Source of the DNA: Pirellulales bacterium
Lineage (GTDB): Bacteria > Planctomycetota > Planctomycetia > Pirellulales > Thermoguttaceae
DNA length: 9,596 nt
Direction: 5' to 3'
Assembly (NCBI GenBank): GCA_030642635.1
Contig: DAOWNK010000110.1
Span: 1-9,596 of the forward strand
A program made the translations under genes and the position numbers. Of the stretch, positions 6,256 to 9,596 are shown piece after piece. The notes below the pieces were generated by a model. The model had not been told where the DNA came from and searched no databases. It saw only the letters and a list, made by a program, of their open reading frames with translations. Position 1 is the first letter of the stretch. The number at the start of each line of letters is the position of its first letter.

Positions 6256-6278
6256 CGGTTAAAGGAAAATTTTTTAAT
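6250..6278 (+). promoter_or_regulatory. sigma70-type promoter of the znu operon
   Basis: TTGACA (6250-6255), a 17-base spacer, then TTTAAT (6273-6278). The -35 is perfect, the -10 is 5/6 and the spacing ideal, in A+T-rich DNA. The transcript would start near 6285, about 39 bases before the znuA start. Confidence 0.7.
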
Positions 6279-6323
6279 TAGTAGAGTTGGGTCGAATAGC
6301 TATATTGTGGGGTTCGCAATCCG

Positions 6324-7220
6324 TTGCCTGACTTTTTCAAACTAGCCGTGATTCTTGCAACAATTATCCCTCTGACAGCCTATGGGGTGGTCTGTGGAGC
6401 GTCTATGCCACTTCAGGTGGGTGTAAGCATACAACCGCTGGGGTGCCTGGTCGAACGCATCGGCAGCGAGCACGTGGCGGTGCAAGTGCTGGTCGGACCG
6501 GGCCGAAACCCACATGCCTTCGAACCGACACCTCGACAACTGGCGGCCCTGGGACGCACAAAACTCTTCTTTAAGATCGGAATCCCACTGGAAGACCGGC
6601 TGCTTGACAAGCTCCAAGGTCAAAACCGGCGGCTGATTGTGGTAGATGCAGGGCAAGGAATCTCGCGGCGAACCATGGTGGACACCTATTGTATCGGGAA
6701 TCACGACGACCGTCACAATCGCCACTACCGCATACGGCAACTCGACCCACACGTCTGGCTCTCGCCGCCGCTGCTGAAAATTCAGGCGAAAAACATCGCC
6801 GATGCACTTCAGCAACTCGACCCTAAACATGCCGACGACTACCGCCGGAACCTTGCTGTGTTGTTGAAACAAATCGACGCGGTGCACGCGAAAATCGCCC
6901 GTGTCTTGGAGCCGTATCGGGGGCGGTCGTTTTACGTGTTCCACCCTGCATTCGGATATTTCGGCGACGCATACGGCCTGAAACAGCACCCCGTCGAAGT
7001 CCGAGGCCGCTCGCCCACGCCGAGACAACTCCGCACGTTAATCAAAAAAGCAAAGGCCGAAAACGTGAAGATCATTTTCGTGCAGCCGCAACTCGACCGG
7101 CGAAGCGCACAGGCCGTGGCCGAGGCCGTCGGCGGTGCGGTTGTACCGATCGATCCGCTGGCCGGAGATGTGCTTAAGAACCTTGAGGACATCGCGGCAA
7201 AGATAGAAAAAGCATTTTAA
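6324..7220 (+). CDS. znuA: Zinc/manganese ABC transporter substrate-binding protein
   Basis: Cluster A-I metal-binding protein that captures a divalent metal outside the inner membrane and hands it to ZnuB. It has 298 residues, with an N-terminal hydrophobic signal (about 6-25) probably cut after CGA; the residue before Cys24 is Val, so a lipobox is unlikely. The four metal ligands of the family are visible: His64 (NPHAFEPTP), His143 (DPHVWLSP), His207 (FHPAFGYF) and Asp277 (IDPLAGD). A short His-containing loop, HDDRHNRHYR (127-136), sits just before the second ligand, as in zinc-type ZnuA; manganese binders usually lack it. Zinc is therefore favoured but not proven. The start is TTG at 6324, the only in-frame start after an upstream stop that keeps a positive charge (Lys6) before the hydrophobic core; GTG at 6348 is the alternative. 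Its stop overlaps the znuC start by one base (TAATG). Confidence 0.92.
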   Translation: MPDFFKLAVILATIIPLTAYGVVCGASMPLQVGVSIQPLGCLVERIGSEHVAVQVLVGPGRNPHAFEPTPRQLAALGRTKLFFKIGIPLEDRLLDKLQGQNRRLIVVDAGQGISRRTMVDTYCIGNHDDRHNRHYRIRQLDPHVWLSPPLLKIQAKNIADALQQLDPKHADDYRRNLAVLLKQIDAVHAKIARVLEPYRGRSFYVFHPAFGYFGDAYGLKQHPVEVRGRSPTPRQLRTLIKKAKAENVKIIFVQPQLDRRSAQAVAEAVGGAVVPIDPLAGDVLKNLEDIAAKIEKAF

Positions 7221-7984
7221 TGTCAAACCAACCGGACATCCAGATTCGAAACGTTTCGTTCGCCTACCAAGGCACACCGGTGCTGGAGGACGTGAACATT
7301 TCCGTCGGCGCCGGCGAGTCGATCTGCATGGTCGGCCCTAACGGCGGCGGCAAGACGACACTGGTCAAACTGATCCTCGGGCTACTTAGCCCGGACCGCG
7401 GCGAGATACGCCTGTTCGGCCAGGCGCCGCGGCTGGCGCGGCTGCACGTCGGCTACATGCCGCAGCACGTTCGGTACGATCCGCTATTTCCGGTCACCGT
7501 AACGGACGTGGTCCTCTCGGGCAGGCTAGGGCAAGGCGGCCTTGGCGGCTTCTTTGGGTTCTACGGCAAGGCCGACCGCAGGGCTGCCCGCGACGCACTG
7601 TGTCGGCTCGGCATGGAGCAGTTTGCACGCCGGCCGTTCGCCGCGCTCTCCGGCGGACAGCGGCAGCGGGTGCTCATCGCCCGGGCGATCTGCTCGCAAG
7701 CGGAGTTGCTGCTGCTGGACGAGCCGACTGCCAACGTCGATATGGTGGCCGAAACCCAACTGTTCAAAATCCTACGCGAGTTGAACCGACGCATGACTGT
7801 GATTGTGGTCACGCACGACCTGGGGTTCGTCTCCAACCTTGTCGATCGCGTGGTCTGTGTGAACCGCAAGGTAGTAACGCATCCGACCAGCGAATTAAGC
7901 GGCCGGGTGATCTGCGACCTCTACGGCAGCGATGTCAGCATGGTCCGCCACGATAACATTCTACAGGAACCAACCGATGGCTGA
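7220..7984 (+). CDS. znuC: Zinc/manganese ABC transporter ATPase
   Basis: Cytoplasmic ATPase that powers metal import through ZnuB. It has 254 residues with all ABC motifs in order: Walker A GPNGGGKTT (39-47), Q-loop Gln82 (MPQHVRYD), signature LSGGQRQR (143-150), Walker B LLLLDEP (163-169), D-loop ANVD (171-174) and switch His199 (VTHD). PQHVRYDPLFPVTVTDVV (81-98) is typical of the metal-importer subfamily. A Gly-rich stretch, GRLGQGGLGGFFGFYGK (101-117), follows the Q-loop region; the same place is variable in relatives. ATG 7220 overlaps the znuA stop by one base, and the gene ends inside the znuB start, so translation of the three genes is probably coupled. No strong ribosome site is seen before it. 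Confidence 0.94.
   Translation: MSNQPDIQIRNVSFAYQGTPVLEDVNISVGAGESICMVGPNGGGKTTLVKLILGLLSPDRGEIRLFGQAPRLARLHVGYMPQHVRYDPLFPVTVTDVVLSGRLGQGGLGGFFGFYGKADRRAARDALCRLGMEQFARRPFAALSGGQRQRVLIARAICSQAELLLLDEPTANVDMVAETQLFKILRELNRRMTVIVVTHDLGFVSNLVDRVVCVNRKVVTHPTSELSGRVICDLYGSDVSMVRHDNILQEPTDG
7965..7968 (+). promoter_or_regulatory. znuB ribosome binding site
   Basis: AGGA lies 8 bases before ATG 7977. It decides the znuB start in favour of 7977 over an in-frame ATG at 7932, which has no such site and would overlap znuC by 53 bases. Confidence 0.55.
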
Positions 7985-8831
7985 GATTACCGAACTGTTC
8001 GAAGCACTGACCGATCCCGACTTTCCGTTCCTCCGCTACGCACTTATTGCAGGCGTTGTTGGGAGCATACCGCTTGGGGTCGTCGGCAGCTACGTCGTTG
8101 TGCGGCGGATCAGCTACATCGCCGGCGCCATTGCACATTGCGTGCTCGGCGGCATCGGAGCGGCGTTGTATATGCAAGAGGTGTTCGATGCCCAATGGTG
8201 CCTGCCGATCTACGGCGCCGTGCTCTCAGCACTGGCCGCCGCCGTGGTGATCGGGCTGGTCAGCCTCTATGCACATCAGCGCGAAGATACCGTGATCGGG
8301 GCGCTGTGGGTGATCGGAATGGCGGTGGGGCTTATGTTCTTCGCCGGGCTGCCGGTATACGTCGACCCGATGAGCTACCTGTTCGGCAACATATTGCTCA
8401 TCTCGCCGCACGACCTGTGGATGGTGGCCGGCCTGGCCGTGCTGGTGGCGGTCGTTGGAGCGTTGTTTTACAACAAACTGCTGGCCGTGTGTTTCGACGA
8501 AGAGTTTGCCGAACTGCGAGGCGTTCGCGTAAAGTTCTACTATCTGATGCTCTTGTGCATGACGGCAATGACCGTAGTGCTGATGATTCGCCTGCTGGGC
8601 GTTGTGTTGGTGATCGCACTGTTGACGCTTCCCGCGGCGGTGGCCGGCAACTTCTCACGAAGGCTGTGGCAAATGATGCTCCTGGCAGTGCTGTTCAGCA
8701 TGACGTTTATCGCCGCCGGGCTGGGTATCAGCTACATACACGATCTGCCGTCCGGACCGGTCATTGTCATCCTTGCCGGCGGCGTCTATCTCGCCACGGC
8801 CGTCGGCAGCCGGCTGCGGTTGCGTGGATAA
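7977..8831 (+). CDS. znuB: Zinc/manganese ABC transporter permease
   Basis: Inner-membrane channel of the importer, ABC-3 family, 284 residues from ATG 7977. The protein is almost wholly hydrophobic, with about eight membrane segments, roughly at 20-42, 50-66, 76-98, 105-127, 145-165, 187-206, 207-224 and 232-280; the last probably holds two. SYIAGAIAHCVLGGIGAA (46-63) corresponds to the conserved segment (usually with SHAxLPG) near the metal path. LGVVLVIALLTLPAAVAG (207-224) is the strongly conserved core found across ZnuB, MntB and TroC proteins. The start overlaps the znuC stop by 8 bases. It is the last gene of the operon; what follows is a long gene-free stretch without an obvious terminator. 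Metal specificity cannot be read from the permease. Confidence 0.94.
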   Translation: MAEITELFEALTDPDFPFLRYALIAGVVGSIPLGVVGSYVVVRRISYIAGAIAHCVLGGIGAALYMQEVFDAQWCLPIYGAVLSALAAAVVIGLVSLYAHQREDTVIGALWVIGMAVGLMFFAGLPVYVDPMSYLFGNILLISPHDLWMVAGLAVLVAVVGALFYNKLLAVCFDEEFAELRGVRVKFYYLMLLCMTAMTVVLMIRLLGVVLVIALLTLPAAVAGNFSRRLWQMMLLAVLFSMTFIAAGLGISYIHDLPSGPVIVILAGGVYLATAVGSRLRLRG

Positions 8832-8872
8832 CCACGTACATCAACTAGGAAGTGTCGTTTTCCCGAGGTTTT

Positions 8873-9112
8873 GCAAATTGTTGGACAGTTGGACGCATGT
8901 TTTGCCTGTCCATAAATTCCAATCGACCGCAACCGGCGGTCGCAAGTTGTTGCCCAGTGCCGACTTACAGCGTCGGGTACTCGGCAATCATACGTTGCCG
9001 AAACACTTGTCAAGTGTAATTTCATTTGGTCGGCCGTCGCCGCAACTTGTTGCGTTACAACGAGTTACAGCCGCGCAAATTATTGGACGTTTTGGCCGCC
9101 CCAAATTCCAAT
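8873..9112 (+). repeat. Diverged direct repeat pair
   Basis: Copy 1 (8873-8923) and copy 2 (9075-9112) share, in the same order, GCAAATTRTTGGAC, then GTTTTG with a loosely matching GC-rich piece, then AAATTCCAAT. Copy 1 has 12 extra bases (8887-8898), including a second GTTGGAC. The copies start about 200 bases apart and bracket most of the hairpins. Confidence 0.5.
9003..9017. promoter_or_regulatory. Perfect palindrome sharing a core with the znu control region
   Basis: ACACTTG-T-CAAGTGT has 7-bp arms around one base. Its inner 11 bases, ACTTGTCAAGT (9005-9015), occur identically at 6237-6247 in the znu control region. No good promoter overlaps it here. Confidence 0.35.
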
Positions 9113-9116
9113 AATT
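9078..9116. repeat. Long inverted repeat (15 bp in two steps)
   Basis: The outer stem AATTATTGGA (9078-9087) pairs perfectly with TCCAATAATT (9107-9116). Inside it, TTTGG (9091-9095) pairs with CCAAA (9101-9105) around a 5-base loop. It includes copy 2 of the direct repeat and touches the next palindrome. It is not followed by a T-run. Confidence 0.6.
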
Positions 9117-9118
9117 CG

Positions 9119-9200
9119 TCCGTTCGTAGTGACCGCATTCATGCGGTCTTTCCGGGCGTTCGACCGGGTGGACCCGATGAATCGGGTTACTACGAACGGG
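9119..9200. repeat. Composite REP (BIME-like) nested palindrome
   Basis: An outer stem, CCGTTCGTAGT (9120-9130) with ACTACGAACGG (9189-9199), encloses two strong hairpins: GACCGCAT-TC-ATGCGGTC (9131-9148) and ACCCGAT-GA-ATCGGGT (9172-9187). A weaker CCGG/CCGG arm (9152-9167) lies between. The right half, read on the other strand, is a second copy of the left half: both have GTTCGTAGT, R, then ACC..ATTCAT..GGTC. GTAG (9126-9129) stands at the foot of the hairpin, as in RAYT-mobilised REP elements. Two REPs in inverted orientation form a BIME. No transposase is nearby, which is normal for such elements. Confidence 0.7.
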
Positions 9201-9416
9201 TTTGACGAAAATTCTCGGGCGGATCGCCGCAATCCCTTGTGGGACAACGCTTTACGCTTATCGTCGCACAATCCGCCGCCCGCTGCCTGCCGATTGGCGA
9301 AACCTTGCCGCTATTGCGCAACCGGCCGACCGTACCGCGCGCCCGGTCGAGTCTGCACGCGCGGCGGCCTGTCGTCCGACATTGATTATGGACGCTTGCG
9401 CATGGGTGAAAACACA

Positions 9417-9596
9417 ATGAACCGTTCCGTGGCGATTATGATGGTGATGGTTGCGGCGACGGCCGCGCGGGGGGACGGTGCGCCGTCGGGGTCGGGTGGT
9501 GTATGGGAGCGGGTCCATCCGGCAGTGGTCCGGGTCATTGTGCCGGAAGGGGGGGCGACGTCGTTGGGCTCGGGGGCGCTGGTTGCGGTCAATGAA
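9417..9596 (+). CDS. Secreted trypsin-like serine protease, N-terminal fragment
   Basis: Sixty codons are visible before the right edge. The protein starts MNRSVAIMMVMVAATAARGDG, a signal peptide with a short basic head and a Met/Val/Ala core. After a short Gly/Ser linker, VWERVHPAVVRVIVPEGG (29-46) and SLGSGALVAVNE (49-60) follow. These match the first strands of the trypsin-like (HtrA-type, S1 fold) domain, where HPAVVRV precedes and GSGxLV introduces the catalytic histidine region. The His, Asp and Ser of the triad lie beyond the edge, so activity cannot be judged. GGTGA (9405-9409), 7 bases before the ATG, is a usable ribosome site. Codon use is marked by G-ending codons (GGG, GCG, TCG), stronger than in the genes to the left. 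It is probably exported; degradation or surface-protein processing is only a guess. Confidence 0.82.
   Translation, partial: MNRSVAIMMVMVAATAARGDGAPSGSGGVWERVHPAVVRVIVPEGGATSLGSGALVAVNE

Larger units (their letters stand above)
8832..9416. other. 585-base hairpin-rich, gene-free region
   Basis: No frame on either strand here resembles a known protein. The stretch contains a series of inverted repeats: 8924-8942 (6 bp, 7-base loop), 8960-8976 (5 bp, 7-base loop), 8981-9001 (7 bp, 7-base loop), 9003-9017 (7 bp, 1-base centre), 9041-9054 (6 bp), 9078-9116 (10 plus 5 bp) and the nested palindrome at 9119-9200. Also present are a diverged direct repeat (8873-8923 and 9075-9112) and, further right, TCCC/GGGA (9233-9244) and CGACCG/CGGTCG (9327-9349). 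The density exceeds what I would expect by chance, though single 5-bp stems are not meaningful. It may hold decayed mobile DNA or a structured RNA. Confidence 0.5.

Noticed and set aside
6342..7028. 228-residue minus-strand frame inside znuA
   Set aside because: It is antisense to a complete ZnuA with all metal ligands.
7932..7976. Longer znuB start adding 15 residues
   Set aside because: The extension would overlap znuC by 53 bases and has no ribosome site, while ATG 7977 has AGGA at good spacing and begins with a typical permease N-terminus.
8138..8848. 236-residue plus-strand frame overlapping znuB out of frame
   Set aside because: It is very rich in Arg and Gly, typical of a shifted frame, and znuB is clearly the gene here.
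8924..8976. Hairpins with 5-6 bp stems and 7-base loops, like tRNA anticodon arms
   Set aside because: No acceptor, D or T arms can be built around them, and the loops lack the U33 and purine-37 pattern with a sensible anticodon.

Overview
The window looks like bacterial chromosome from a planctomycete (Planctomycetota, probably a Pirellulales-like lineage). Three things point there: two short proteins end in PEP-CTERM sorting signals, the truncated trypsin-like protease at the right edge resembles a family common in that phylum, and biosynthesis, motility and transport genes are mixed in small units. The lineage is inferred from protein character, not from a marker gene. I see no rRNA, tRNA, CRISPR array, transposase or phage gene.

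Layout, left to right. Positions 1-231 hold the C-terminal end of a PEP-CTERM protein whose last codons run into two REP-like hairpins (218-305). After a 309-base gap comes a membrane-anchored alpha/beta hydrolase (541-1512, +). It converges on galE (1515-2504, -) with only 2 bases between the stop codons. galE is divergent from a pteridine-reductase-like SDR (2532-3314, +), with 27 bases between the starts. A well-formed promoter (3413-3441) precedes proA (3508-4767, +). proA is tightly coupled to fliM (4771-5829, +): 3 bases apart, with the fliM ribosome site inside the end of proA. fliM converges on a tiny secreted acidic PEP-CTERM protein (5836-6126, -) with a 6-base gap. That gene is transcribed away from a metal ABC importer, znuA-znuC-znuB (6324-8831, +), whose three genes overlap like an operon. 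The right end is a 585-base gene-free stretch rich in hairpins and repeats, ending in a striking nested palindrome (9119-9200), then the start of a secreted trypsin-like protease (9417 to the edge).

How the parts work together. ZnuA captures metal outside the inner membrane, ZnuB is the channel and ZnuC the ATPase. The znu promoter and the promoter of the small PEP-CTERM gene face away from each other, with their -35 boxes forming one palindrome (6240-6255), so the two units may be co-regulated. The small protein contains a stretch resembling an EF-hand loop, which makes a metal link attractive but unproven. GalE supplies UDP-galactose, ProA makes the proline precursor, and FliM is the flagellar switch protein. 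None of these three has pathway partners in the window.

The best candidates for something undescribed are the composite REP/BIME-like palindrome at 9119-9200, the shared divergent control region at 6218-6278, and the minimal EF-hand-like PEP-CTERM protein. No convincing Rho-independent terminator (hairpin plus T-run) was found anywhere.
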